DNA of 64,000 bases, from the NCBI GenBank assembly GCA_038326325.1, contig JBBQJW010000014.1, forward strand, positions 1 to 64,000. The letters are read 5' to 3'. The notes beneath the pieces are model-generated. The model was not told the DNA's origin, made no database searches, and was given only the letters and a program-made list of their open reading frames with translations. Positions 17,527 to 32,500 of the stretch are shown here, one piece after another. Origin of the DNA: UBA10324 sp038326325. Lineage in GTDB: Bacteria > Bacteroidota > Bacteroidia > Chitinophagales > UBA10324. The first letter of the stretch is position 1. The number at the start of each line of letters is the position of its first letter. The position numbers and the translations under genes were made by a program.

Positions 17527-20500
17527 CTATCTGATAAGTGTAACATTACCTTGTTTCAATACGGATTGTCCATTGGCACAAGTTCCTTCCAGATAATAAA
17601 CAAATACAGCAGGGGCACACGCTTCACCTTTATAAGTTCCATCCCATCCTTTGCTTACATCATAAGTTTCAAATACCATTTCTCCCCAACGATTAAACAC
17701 TCTGAAAGCTTTTACCTGACTTAAACCATAAGTCCTGATTCTGAATTCATCATTCTTGTTATCTCCGTTTGGTGTAAAAGCGTTCGGTACATAAACCAAG
17801 TCTTCATTACAGGTCAAGCTAATATGAACCGAGTCTTCAGCTCGACAACCCATCGAATCCGTTACACTGAAAATGTAAGTCATCGGAGTATTCAAATGGT
17901 TTACAATCGGATCGGCGCAAGTATTACAGTTTAAGAAATCAGAAGGAGTCCACAAAATATTTCCACTGTTAGTATATCCATATAGTTGATAAGTTGAGCC
18001 ATACAACAATTCAACATCCGCTCCTACAAAAGCCTGAGGTAGCTGGTTTACTGTTACAACAACTGTATCTTCAGAAGAAAAACAAATTCCATCGGAAGAA
18101 TATACCGTGTAGGTGGTTGTGAACGATGGTGAAGCCGTTGGATTCGGAATAAATGGATTGTCTAATCCCATTGAAGGCGACCATTGGTAATTGAAACCTC
18201 CGGTGGCGTTTAATTGAGCGTCGGAATTTCTACAAATAGAAATATCAGGATCAGCGTTGATGTTAAAAGGTCTTTTTACTTTTACGGTAACAGTATCAGA
18301 AGCTGCGCAACCGAAACTATCGCTAATTGTTAATGTGTAAGTAATATCAAATTGAGGTGTGCAGGTCGGAGATTGTAATGTGGAATCATTTAGATAATCA
18401 GAAGGAAACCATTGATAGAATGTTGCACCATCTCCATGTAACAGTGTAGTATCAGGGAAACAAACGGTTTGCGATTGTCCTGCATTAACTAATGGTTTCA
18501 TGTGAACTGAAATATTAATTGTGTCAGAAGCATGACAACCATTCTGATTTCCGACATTGATAATATATGAAGTTGAGAACGATGGCGAAGCAATTGGATT
18601 CGCTATGTAGGGATTATCCAAACCTGTTTGCGGCGACCACTCGTAACTTGTTCCTCCAGTCGCGTTCAACTGCACATTGCTTCCTTCGCACAATTCAACA
18701 TCAGGTCCCGCTGCAGCCATTGGCAATTGATAAATAGTAATTTCAATAGTGGTCAGGTTCGTACAACCGTTACTGTTTGTTCCTACAATTGTGTAAGTAG
18801 TTGTAGAAAAAGGATTGGCTGTTACAGTTGATCCTGTTGTGGCATTCAATCCGGAGGCAGGATACCAGGTATAATCTATTCCACCACTCGCGGTGATAAT
18901 TGTAGTTTGTCCCTGACAGAAATTATTCTGAGTTGATGCGGCAGATATTGTCGGTAGAGAATTAATTGTTACAAGCGCAGTATCAATCGCAGAGCATCCG
19001 TTCGCATCAGTACCTGTAACAGTATAAGATGTATTTGAAATTGGATTTACGGAAATTGAATCTCCAAGAGCGTTCGTTGACCACTGATAATTCAACGCGC
19101 CCATAGCTACAAGAGTAGTGAAATCTCCCGGGCAGATTGTCGGGTTATTAGGTGTAACATTTATAACCGGATTTGGAAGGACATAAACAGCGATCTGATT
19201 TATCGCCTGGCATCCGAAGGCGTCAATTGCTGTAACGGTATAAGTTGAATTTACAGATGGGTTGGCGGTAATTGAATTTCCGGATGTCGCGCTTAATCCG
19301 ATTGAAGGACTCCAGTTATATGTCGTTCCTCCACTTGCACTCAAAATTGTTGAATGACCAAAACACAAAGTTGAATCAAGAGCATTGAGGTTTAAAATTG
19401 GCGGTTGTTGAACTGTTACAACAGAAGTCGAAGTAGCTGAGCAACCATTTGAATCAATAGCGCTAACTGAATAAGTAGTAGTCGCAATTGGATTTGCCGT
19501 TACGCTTGAATTAGTTGTCGAATTAAGATTAGATGAAGGCGACCATGAATAAGTGTTTGCTCCAGACGCACTCAAAGTAGTACTCGCTCCAAGGCAAATT
19601 GTCGGGTTAGTTGAATTTATTGTAATTATCGGAACTGGCAATACAACAATATTTATAGAAGCACTCGCGGCACATCCGAATGAATCAATTCCTGTTACAG
19701 AATAAATAATAGATGAAGTCGGAATTGCACTTACTATACTTCCAGTTGAAGAAGACAAACCAATTGATGGAGACCAGATATAATATGCAGCACCAAATGC
19801 AGTAAGTGTCGAAGATGATGAAGCACAAAGAGTTGATGAAGTTGAAGAAGCTGTTACAGTCGGAATCGGATTCACTTTTACAGTAATAAGAATAACACCG
19901 GTGCATCCATTTATGTCTGTTCCTATGATTGTATAAGTTGTTGTTGTATTTGGTGATGCTGTTACAGAACTTCCTATTGAAGAAGATAAACCTGTTGAAG
20001 GAGTCCAGATAAAATTATTCGCGCCTCCGGCATTTAAAATTACTGATTGTCCGTAGCAAATTGTCGTGTCAATTAAATTTGTTGTTATAATAACAGGTAA
20101 AGCAACTGTAACAGGAACTGATTGTGAATTAATACAACCACTCGAGTCAGTTCCAATAACAGTAAAAGTTTCAGAAGAAGTTAAAGAAGCTGTTATACTT
20201 GAACCCGTCGTGTTATTCAATCCGGTTGAAGGCGACCAAGAATAAGTTGTCGCTCCGCTCGCATCAAGCTGAACAGTTCCGCCATTACAAATGAAGCTTC
20301 CGGAAGAAACCGCACTAATAACTGGCAATGGATTTACTGAAACAAAAGCCGTAGCCGTGTCAGCGCAAGCGCCATTCATTCCAATTACGATATATGAAGC
20401 GCTTGTCGCTGGATTTACCGAAATAGTATTTCCTAAGGCATTGGTTGACCAATGATAATTTGTTGCTCCGCTTGCAACGAGAGTCGCGAATTGTCCAGCG

Positions 20501-23500
20501 CAAACCGTATCACTTGTTACAGTTACCACAGGATTCGGAAGCATTGTAATCGGGATTGAAGTTTGTCCGCTGCATCCTCCTGCATTCGTAGCGATAACAG
20601 TGTAAGTGATATTTGAAGTTGGTGACGCGGAAACAGTTGAACCTGTTGAAGAACTTAAGAATGTTGTTGGCGACCAGATATAATCAGTACCACCAAGTGC
20701 GGTGATCGAAATAGTTTGTCCCGCGCAAATGCTATCATTTGTGGCATTGATACTTAGTACAAGATTCGAAGCAATATTAACAATTGCAGTAGCCTGACCC
20801 GAACATCCATTTGCAGTAATACCTGTAACAGTGTATGTGATACTTGATGTCGGCATTGCTTCTACCTGCGCTCCGGTTGTAGTATTCAATCCAGTTGAAG
20901 GTGACCATGTATAGGTATTCGCACCACTTGCAGTAATAAATGCGGCGGATGAATTACAGATAGTACTGAGTGGAGGATTAACTGTAACAGCGGCGCCTCC
21001 GTTAATTACCGTTGTTTGGGAATCTGAAGCGGAACAACCGTTAATATCCGTATAGGAATAAGTAATTGTTGAATTTCCTGAAACAGCGTTTGGATCAAAA
21101 ATATTTCCACTCACTCCCGCCCCGCTGAATATTCCACCCGATGGAACTCCAACCAAAGTATCTATTGAATTATTCGAACAATAAATTGGCTGTAATCCCG
21201 AGAAACTCACGACAGGTGAATTGTTTACCACGACAATGGCGATAGTCGTGTCAACACAAGATCCGTTATTTCCGATTAATGTGTAAGTAGATGTAACAGT
21301 CGGTGAAACAGAAACTGAACTTCCGCTTACATTCATAGGCAACCATGTATAATTCGAAGCGCCATTCGCGACAAGAGTCGCTGTTGAGCCGGAACAAATC
21401 GTATCGTTATTTACAGAAACAATTGGAGCCGCCAGCATGCTCACAACCGCGATCGCGGTATCAGAACATGAATTCACGCTTCCGACTACAATATATGAAG
21501 TAGTTACAAGTGGCTGAACTGTTACAGAATCGTTTGTTGAACCAATTGAAATCCAGTTATAAGTTGAGGCTCCTTGCGCAATAAGTAACGCGGCGTCACC
21601 GGAACAAATTCCCGGACTGTTAACGGTAACGACAGGTTGTGATAGAACATTTATTACAACAGTCGCGTCAGTAGAGCATCCACCGGCGTTCACCCCTGTA
21701 ACAGTATAAGTTGATGTAACAGAAGGCGAAACGATCACCGTATCGCCATTAGCGTTCGAAGATTGTACCGCGGGAGACCATGCATATGTCAATGCGCCTG
21801 TAACAATAATTGAAGTTGAACTTCCTGAACAAATAGAATCAGCGTTGGCGGAAATTGAAAGGGGAATTAATGGAGCGACGATTACAACTATTGAATCCGC
21901 GCCCACACAACCAGCGGCGTTTGTTCCGCTCACATAGTATGTTGTTGTTGAAGTCGGGTTTGCGATCACAGTGGCTCCTGAGGTGTTACTTAAACCGTTT
22001 GAAGGAGACCAGACAAATGTTACACCGCCCATCGCATTCAATATAGCCGACGAACCGTTACAGATGGTGGAATTTACGCTTGAAGCGATAATCATCGCGG
22101 TGTTTCCAACCTGCGTTGTATCTGTATCAGCATTTGAACATCCCAAAGAATCAGTATAAGTATAAGTTACGAGATATGGACCTCCTATTCCCGCTATCGG
22201 CGGATTGAAGGTGTTTCCTGTAACACCATAGCCGGAAAGAATTCCACCAGCTGGTGTTCCAATTAAAGTATCTGGTAAAGTCGCTACGCAATAGAATGGA
22301 TCCAATCCATCAAGATTTACAACCGGAATAGGATTAATATTTACAGCGAACAACGCAGTATCAATACAACCATACATGTTCATCGCGGTAAGCGTGTATG
22401 TAGTATTAACGACAGGTGTCGCGATAACTGATGAATCATAATAACTATTTAAAGTCGGGTCGGGAGTCCAGATATAGAAATAGGCTCCTGAAGCGGTGAG
22501 TGTAACACTCGAACCTTCGCATACTGAAGCGCTTGTTCCATTCACTACTATGTTCGGATAAACTGTTATGCTAACAATCGCTGAACCAGTACATCCATTC
22601 AAATCAGTTCCTGTAATAGTGTAAACGGTTGAGACCAAAGGAGTAGCCACGACTGTTGCGCCCGTACTCGCGCTCAATCCAATTGATGGAGTCCATTGAT
22701 AAGTTGACGCACCCGCAAGAGATATTACAAGACTGTCTCCGAGACAAAGCGTTGGATACAATGGAGTATTAATAATATTTACTGGAGCGCCAACATTTAC
22801 AATCGCTGTAACAGAATTTGAACATCCGGTTGAATCAGTTCCAAAAATCGTGTAGGTCGTTGACACAAGAGGTTGAGCCGTTACGATTGTTCCCGTACTT
22901 GAACTTAATCCCTGTGAGGGGACCCATTGATACGCGATCGCTCCACTTGCCGTGATTGTCGCGGAGCTACCGTTACAGATTGATGTAACAGATGGAGTGG
23001 CGGACAAAACCGGCAATGGGTTTACTACAAAAATCGATTGTGTCGTATCAGCGCATCCATTTAAGTCGGTTCCAATAATCGTGTAAGTCGTTGTTGAATC
23101 CGGCGCGGCGATTTGATTTGCCCCTGTACTACTACTTAACCCCGCTACCGGCGACCATGAATAATTTACCGCGCCATTGACAGATAAAGCGGTTGATGAG
23201 CCATAGCAAGCGGTTGCATTCGTCGCGCTGATTACCGGAGGGTTATTTACAGTAACCGTCGCTGTTGTTGTTCCAGTGCAACCATTATTGTCAGTCGCCA
23301 AAACAGTATAAGTTGAATTTGAATTTGGGTTAACTGTTACAGTCATTCCCGTTGAGTCGAGGAATGTAACAGAAGGCGTCCAGTCGTATGTCGCATTGAA
23401 AGCGCCATTTACAACAAGAGTGGTGGAAGTACCATTGCAAATCGCCGGAGCGTTGTTATTTAAATAAAGCGTGAGCGAAGTTCCGATTGTCACGATCACC

Positions 23501-26500
23501 GCGTTAAATCCAACACAACCAAAACTGTCGGTTCCGGTGACGATATAAGTAGTTGTAACAGTTGGAGTAGCGATAACGGTCGGACCGATTTGAGTATTCA
23601 ATCCCTGAGAAGGCGACCAGATATAATTTATCGCTCCCGTCGCATTCAAGTTAATTGAAGAACCAATACAAATTGTAGGGTTAACTGGATTAATATTTAC
23701 CACTACAGGTGGATGAACAATTACAATTACCGAATCGGTTAAATCACAGCCATTCGCGTTTATTCCTGTAACATAATAAGTAATTGACTGAGTAGGTGTC
23801 GCTGTAACATTCGCTCCCGTTGTCGCGCTTAATCCTGTTGACGGAGACCAAGTGTAATTAACAGCCCCGGTAGCGATTAATGTTGTTGATTCACCCGAAC
23901 ACAATTCGGTATCAGGTGAAGAAACTGTCATGATAAACTGCGGAAGCACATCAACAACAATTACTGTTGAAGAAGCGCACCCGAAAGCATTTGTTCCGGT
24001 TATAGTATAAGTTGTAATTGAAGTCGGATGAGCGAACGCGGTAGTAAATGAGGTAAAGTATAAACTAGAGCTTGGCGACCATGTATAAGATGTTCCGCCT
24101 GAAGCGACAATTTTCGCTGAGTCACCATAACAGATTAAAGAACTTGTTTGTGTAGCGGAAATAGTTGGAACAGGGTGAACTGTTACAACAACCATCGCAG
24201 TATCAAAACATCCGAGAATATTGAATCCTGTAACGGTATATGTCATGCTCACTGAAGGAGAAGCCCATACCCCGCTTCCTGTAGTCGCGGATAAACCAAA
24301 GTTTGGAGCCCATGAATATGTCGCGGCGCCAAACGCATTAAGTTGAACTGAATCTCCCACGCAAATTGGTGAAACAGTATTTACCGTAACACTCACTGGA
24401 GCAATTCCAACCAATAAGTAGTTACCAAATGTTTGACAACCGGAAGCGTCAGAAATTGTTACATCATAAAAACCACCGCTAATTGAATTCAGGTCTTCAG
24501 TAGTTGAGCCGTTGTTCCATGCAAAACCGTATGGCGCAGCACCTCCTGTAACAGTTAAATCAATTGAGCCGGTAGAGGCGGTGCAACTTGGCTGAACAAT
24601 AATATCAGTCGCGACTGGCCCTGCTGTATTTCCAACAAAAACAGAATCAATGACAACACAATTATTCAAATCAGTAACAGTAACAGTATATGAACCCGCT
24701 GCGACATTGCTGATATCCTGAGCTGTTGAACCATTATTCCAACTATAGTTATATGGAATCGCTCCGCCAGTTACAGTCAGGTCTATACTTCCATTTGATT
24801 GATTACAGATCGTTGAAACAGTTGTCATTGAGACAGCAGGCGCTACAGTTGAAGTTATGTTCGAAGAGGTTATAACAATACACCCACTCGCGTCTGTTAC
24901 TGTGAGGGAATAGTTGCCGGCTAAAAGGTTTGAAATGTTATCAGTAGTCGCTCCATTGTTCCAGCTATAATTGTATGGAGCGTTTCCACCTGAAACAGTA
25001 ACAGCGATTGAACCTGTAATTGAACAATTAGCGTTTATAACCGTGTCAATCAAAATTGAAGGTGAAGAGAAACTGTTAATCGCAGCGCTATCAATAACAG
25101 AGCATCCCGCGGCATCAGTAACAGTAACATAATAATTTCCCGCAGGCGGTGAAAAAATATCCTGATAAGTCGCGCCATTACTCCAGTTATATGAATAAGC
25201 GCCAACCCCACCCGCAACATTTAAATCAAGATATGTAATCGCTGAAAGACAAGAAGGCTGAGTTGTAATTATTGAAATAGTCGGGCCATTGAGGTTGCTT
25301 ACGGGAATTGAATCGACGCTATAACATCCTAAAGAATCAGTTACTGTTACAATATAATTTCCCGCAAACAACGAAGTAATATCTTCTGTCGTCGCTCCAT
25401 TGCTCCAGGTATAATTAAAAGAACCTGTTCCACCTATTACAGTAAGATTTACCGAACCATTGCTTTGATTGCAGTTAGTAGAAGCCGCACTCAAAATCAA
25501 ATTCGGAGCTATCGTAGTCAGAACGGATGCAACCGCATATGCATTACAACCACTCGCATCCGTAATTGTAACCTGATAATTTCCCGCGAATAAAGAATCA
25601 ATGTCTTCATTCGTAGTTCCGTTGTTCCAGTTATATGTATAAGGTGAAGTTCCACCTGTTACAGTAATATCAATAGAACCATTATTATTTCCGCAAGAAG
25701 AATTAATAGTCGAAACTGTCGCAGCCGGGCCATTACTATTGGATACTGAAACAATATCTGAAGCCGTACAGCCCGTAGCGTCTGTAACTGTAACAGAATA
25801 ATTTCCCGCTATCACTGAACTCAAATCTTCCGTCGTCGCCGCGTTACTCCACAAAATTGAGTACGGAGAAATTCCTCCGGCAATTGCTAAATCAATCGCT
25901 CCATCCGCCTGACCACAACTCGCATTAACTGATGAACTTGTAAGAGTTGGTGAAGCAGAGGTGGTAATAGTGAATGAATCAATGACGGAACAACCAGTCG
26001 CGTCTGTTACAGTTACAAAATAATTTCCAGCGGTAATGGCTGTTTCATCCTGAGAGGTTGTACCATTATTCCAGAAATAATTGTATGGAGAAGAACCTCC
26101 GATAATTGTCAAGTCAATAGAGCCATTTGCGTTTCCACAAGTTGATTGAATTAAAGACGAGGTAATACTCGGACCATTTGTATTACTGATAATCGCGGAA
26201 TCCACAACGGCGCATCCTGCAACATCTGTAACAGTCACAAAATATGTTCCTGATGAAATGTTGTTTAAGTCCTCGATAGTTTGTCCGTTATTCCAAATAT
26301 AATTATATGGTGAAATTCCTCCTGTTATAGTCAAATCCACAGAACCATTACTCTGATTACAGCTTGCTGAAGTCGGAATAATAGAAGTTGAAGGAGATGA
26401 GGCAGCAAAAATATCTGTAACCGCATTTGCTGTGCATCCATTTACATCAGTTACAACAACAATATAGTTTCCCGCTGAAATGCCAATTAGATCTTCAGTG

Positions 26501-29500
26501 GTAGCTCCATTATTCCATAGGAATGTGAAAGGAAAAATTCCACCTGAAATTGAAAGGTCAATTGAACCATTGTTGTTTGAACAACCCGCATCAATTGAGG
26601 CAAATGAAATTTCCGGGCCTTGGTTTTCTGCAACATTTACCGAGTCGTTTGTTGAACAACCAGAAGCATCTGTTACAGTCACAAAATAAACTCCGCTTAA
26701 CACGCCTGATAAATCTTCAGTTGTCGCACCGTTGCTCCAGGTAATATTGAAAGGTGAAGTCCCTCCCACTATTGTTAAATCAATAGTTCCAGTCGCTTGA
26801 GTGCAACTCGCAGGAGATGAGGTGATGGATAAAGAGGCAGATAAAGTATTGATTACAACAAATGAGTCAATCACAAAACAACCGGTTGCATCAGTTACTG
26901 TTACAGTATAAGTTCCCGAAACCAGCGATGAAACATCCTCTGTTGTTGACCCATTACTCCAGTTATAATTATAAGGAATTGAACCGCCAGAAACAGTCAC
27001 ATCTATAGAACCATTTGAATTTCCACAAGTTGAATTTGAAGCGACTCCAGTCAAAGTTGGGCCATTTGAATTATTTACAACAACTGAATCATTTGCAACA
27101 CAGCCTGAAGAATCAGTAATCACGACTGAATATGTTCCCGCGGATACTGAAGCTAAATCTTCCGTGGTAGAACCATTGCTCCATGCAAATACAATTGGTG
27201 AAATTCCTGTTATAGTTAAATCAACTGAACCATTTGATTGGTTACAAGAAGCGGCGGTTGAAACAATTAAAGAGGTGGCTGGGGTTGTTGTTTGAATAGT
27301 CGCGTTCGCGAAAGCATTACATCCGCTCGCGTCAATTACTGTAACCTGATAACTTCCCGCAAACAAAGAATCAATATCTTCAGTCGTTGCTCCATTACTC
27401 CAGACAAAAGTATAAGGTGATGTTCCACCTGTTACTGTCAAATCGATCGAACCATTATTGCTACCACAAGAAGAATTGATTTGTGTTGAAGTCGCGCTCG
27501 GCCCGTTACTATTAGAGACAATCGTACTATCCGTTACACTACACCCGTTCACATCAAAGACTGTCACTGAATAATTTCCTGCGGCTACACCACTTAAATC
27601 TTCAGTAGTTGAACCATTGTTCCAGGAAATGTTGTAAGGTGAAGTTCCTCCTGAAACAGTCAAATCAACTGAACCGCTTGCTTGGGCGCATGTCGCATTT
27701 GAGAAAGTAATAGCTGTTGTTGGCGCTAAAGAAGTCACGATTGCATTGGAATCAATCGTTGAACAACCGAGTGCGTCTGTTACAGTCACAAAATAATTTC
27801 CAGCAAGAAGAGAAGATATATCCTGTACGGTCGAACCATTATTCCAGATATAAGAATAGGGAGTTGTTCCACCTGTTGCAGTTAAATCAATACTACCTGT
27901 AGCCAGGTTGCAATTTGCATTTACTGCAACAATTGAAGTTGAAGGTGGTGTACTATTAGAAATTGTCGCAGAGAGAAGCGCAATACATCCTAACGAATCT
28001 GTAACGGTTAAATCATAAGTGCCCTGTGAAAGGGTTGTTAAATCTTCAGTTGTTGCGCCGTTGCTCCACAAATAATTAAATGGAGACGAACCACCTGTTA
28101 CAGTTGCAAAAATTGCTCCTGTGTTATTACAGCCCGCTGTTATTATTGAATCGAGCGCTACTGAAACAGAAGTTTGAGGGTTTATCACATAAGAACCAAT
28201 AGAAACACAACCAACACTATCTGTAACAGTAACGAAATAAGTGCTAGCGATAATTCCGGAGATAAAAGAAGTAGTAGCGCCTGTACTCCATAAGTAACTG
28301 TAAGAACCCATCCCGCCTGTTACAGTCAAATTAATTGATGAAGTAACAAGGCATGAAGGCTGAATAATTGAATCAGCAATAGAAATTAGCGGAGCGTCTG
28401 TTATGGTGATTGTTTGTGAAGCAACGCAATTCGCTGCGTCGGTTATTGTTAAAGTATAAATTCCAGCAACAAGCAAAGAAAGGTCTTCAGTAGTTGCTCC
28501 ATTACTCCACATATAGTTCAAAGGATAAGAACCTCCAAAAACAGAAACATCTATTGAACCGGTATTTTGTCCGCAATAGGTATTAACTGAAGTGTATGAA
28601 ATGGCTGGAGAAATGGTATTAATTACATCAGCGAAAGCTTCGGCGGTACAACCATTAGCGTCTGTAACAGTTACATAATAAGTTCCGACAGAAAGACCGG
28701 TAATATCTTCGATTGTAGCGCCATTACTCCATATAAATGTCAATGGAAATGTTCCGCCGACAATATCAAGAGAAACTGTCCCATCATTTCCTGAACAACT
28801 TTCATTCGTTGATGAGATAGTTAACTCAGGACTGAAATTCTGAACAATAATTGCTGAGTCACTGGCTGTACATCCGGCTGAATCAATTACATGAACCACA
28901 TATAATCCCGCACCTAAACTGTCGATGTCTTCAGTAGTTGCTCCGTTTGACCAGGTGATGGTGAAAGGTGAGGTTCCATTTGTAATTGTTAGATCAATTG
29001 AACCGATCGCATTTCCGCAATTTGCGTTTGTCGCGATATGTGAAAGTGCTGGTTGAATAGTTCCTGTAACAGTAAATGAATCAATGACAGAACATCCGCT
29101 TCCATCGGTGAAAGTTAAAGTGTAAATCCCTGCTGTTAATGAATTCAAATCTTCAGTAGTCGCTCCGTTACTCCAATTATAATTAAAGGGAGAAGTTCCA
29201 CCTGTAACAGTTATATCAATTGCTCCGGTAATATTTGAACATGGAGCGGCTGTAACAGATGAAGTTAATGAAGGAGCAGGTAAGCTGTCAACATTTTGCA
29301 AAGCGATAACCTGACAACCATTTGAATCGGTTACTACCACAAAGTAGGTTCCTTGCGAAAGATTGCTAAGGTCTTGTGTTGAGTAAGTTCCCGAATTCCA
29401 ATCGTAGGTAAAAGGTGAAGTTCCACCAATTATAACCAAATCAATGCTTGCGTTATTGTTTCCGCAGGTTTCATCAATGTGAGTCGCAGTCGCTGATGGC

Positions 29501-32500
29501 CCGGTGATATTTGAAACCACTACACTCGCAGTAGTTAAGCATCCATTCGTATCTGTTACACTAACAGTATAATTGCCCGCAATAAGATTTACCGCGAAAG
29601 AATCAATTGAAGCGTTACTCCATGAATAAGTGAAAGGCGAAGAACCTCCGCTTATTGTTGCAACCACAGATCCGTTATTATAACCACAAGTAGAGTTCTG
29701 AGGAGTTGCTGTAACAGTCGGTCCTGCGATGTCGGTTAAAGAAACTACGGTGTCAACCTGGCACCCTGCTGCATCGGCGAGATGAATTGAATAAACGCCG
29801 GCAGCAAGGTTAACAAGGTCTTGGGTAGCAAATTGTCCGGAGTTCCAGTCATAAAAGAATGGCGCTGTTCCTCCTGATACGGTCAGGTCAATAGACCCGT
29901 TATTATTTCCACAAGTTGTGTTATTGAAAGTGTAGCTGAGATAAGGGCCAAAGATATTTGTGATTGTGGCGGTAGCCGTAACAGTGCATCCATTCGCATC
30001 AGCAACAGTGACTGAATAAGCGCCGGGCTGTAAAGAATCAATATCTTCAGTTGTTTCTCCATTACTCCATGTGTAAGTGTAAGGAGCGGTTCCTGAAATA
30101 GTAGTTAGCGCGATTGCTCCGTTAAATTCCGCGCAAGTGCAATTTGTGTGCGCGATGGAATAAGTTGGTCCGGCGATATTGGTCAGAGTGATTGTTCCGC
30201 CAATGGTGCAAAGATTCACATCTGTAACAGTAACCGAGTAAGACGCTCCGCCATTTAAATTGTAAGCCGTGTCATTAACCTGAACCGGAGAAGTATTCCA
30301 GTGATATGAGTAAGGAGAGGTTCCACCTGTTACACTTACCCAAACCATTCCGTTTGAATTTCCACAAGTTGAATTCTGAGAACCGAAACTTAAAGAAGTA
30401 GGACCAGGAATATTTATAAAGGAAGAGGAAGTTGTAGCGGTACAGCCGTTATTGTCTGTAACAGTCACAACATAAGTTCCGGCGGGAACATAATTTAAGT
30501 CCTGAGTTAATGCGCCGTTGCTCCATTGATAAACATAAGGTGAAGTTCCGTTGCTAACCGTCAGATAAACCTGGCCGTTTGCGCTTCCGCAAGTTTCATC
30601 AAGTGTTGAGGTTGATAATGATGGTCCGTTAATGTTTATGACTTCAGCTGAATCAATCAATACACAATTATTCTGATCAGTGATTGTAACGAAGTACCAA
30701 CCGATTGCCAGTCCGATTAAATCCTGAGTGGTTCCGCCGTTACTCCATGAATAGTTGTAAGGAGCTACTCCCGCAACGACTGACAGGTCAATACTTCCGT
30801 TGTTATTTCCGCAAGTTGCGTTTGTAGTCGCGCTTGATGAGAATGGACCTGGAACATCACTTACAATTGTTGATGTTGCAGTCGAACAAAGATTGGCGTC
30901 AACTACTGTTACACTATAAATTCCTGTTGAAAGATTAGTTAAGCTTTGAGTAGTTTCTCCATTACTCCAAATAAAAGAGTAAGGCGAAGTTCCTCCTGTA
31001 AGTGTCAAGGTAATTGTGCCGTTGTTCGCTGCACAGGTAACATCAACCGCGACCGCGCTTGCAGTAGGGCCCGCGACATCAATAAGTACTTCTGAAAGTG
31101 AAGCACTACAGTTATTTGAATCTGTTACAATAACAGTATAAGTTCCGGGATAAAGACTGTCAAGGTCTTCAGAAGAATAAGAACCTGAATTCCAATCGAT
31201 ATTAATCGGAGATGTTCCACCTGTAACAGTCAAGTCAACGCTTCCATTAGAGTAACCACAGGTTGGATTAGAAGTTGTGGCTGAAAGTGCGGGACCGGCG
31301 GTATTATTTAAAGTAATTGTTCCGCCGATGGTACATCCATTCTGATCGGTTACTGTTACATCATAATTCCCTGAAAATTGATTTAAGATATCCTCAGTTG
31401 TAAACGCTCCGCTGTTCCAATCAAAAATGTATGGTGCTGTTCCGCCAACAACCGTTAAATCAATTGCGCCATTACTGTTTCCGCAAGTTGAGTTTTGCGT
31501 AATGTAGGTTATTGAAGGGCCATCGGTATTATTAACAGTTGAGCTTTCAACTGCAGTACAACCATTCGCATCTGTAACAGTTACATTATAAATTCCTGAA
31601 GCGACCCCGTTTAAATCTTCTGTTGTCGCTCCATTATCCCAGTTATAACTGAAAGGTGCAGTACCACCGGTTACAATTAAATCAACCGAACCGTTTGAAT
31701 TTCCGCAAGTTGAGTTCGCAGAAGTTGAGGCGAGTAAAGCTCCCGGAATATTAATAAGCGTGGTATTCCCGAAAGCGAGACAACCATTGCCATCTGTTAC
31801 AGTTACATTGTAAGTTCCAATTGCGAGGTTGCTTACATCCTGAGTTGTTTCTCCCCCACTCCATTGATAAATGAATGGTAATGTTCCACCTACTAAACTT
31901 AAATCAATACTTCCATTTACCAATCCACAAGTGTTATTTGTTACATTAATTGTTAATGCAGGTGCGGTAATATCATTCAGATTAATGATGGTATCAACAG
32001 TGCAACCATTTGCACCTAAAATTGTAATTCCATAATTACCTGCCGGAATACTATCGAGGTCTTGAGTTGTTTCTCCATTCCACCAGATGTAGGTGTATGG
32101 AGTAACACCACCTGTAACAGTTATATCAATGCTTCCATTGCTGCTTCCGCAAGTTGAAGAAATTGTTGTGAATGCGATTGATGGAACTGGTGTATCAGTA
32201 ATGATAGTGGTAATTGCGTCTGTACATCCGTTTGCATCAGTGATGGTAAGCGAATAAGTTCCGGAATAAATGCTTGATAAATCCTGTGTGTTATATGCGT
32301 TGTTGTTCCAGTTGTAAATAAATGGAGCGGTACCGTTAGTGACAGTTACATCAATGCTTGCGTTATTTACCTGGCAAGTTGCATTCACCTGAGTGAGTGA
32401 CAATGACGGGCTTGGTTGATCTGTAACAGTTTTTGAAACAGTGAATGTGCATCCATTCGCATCTGTAATTGTTACATCATAACTTCCGGCTAATTGATTA

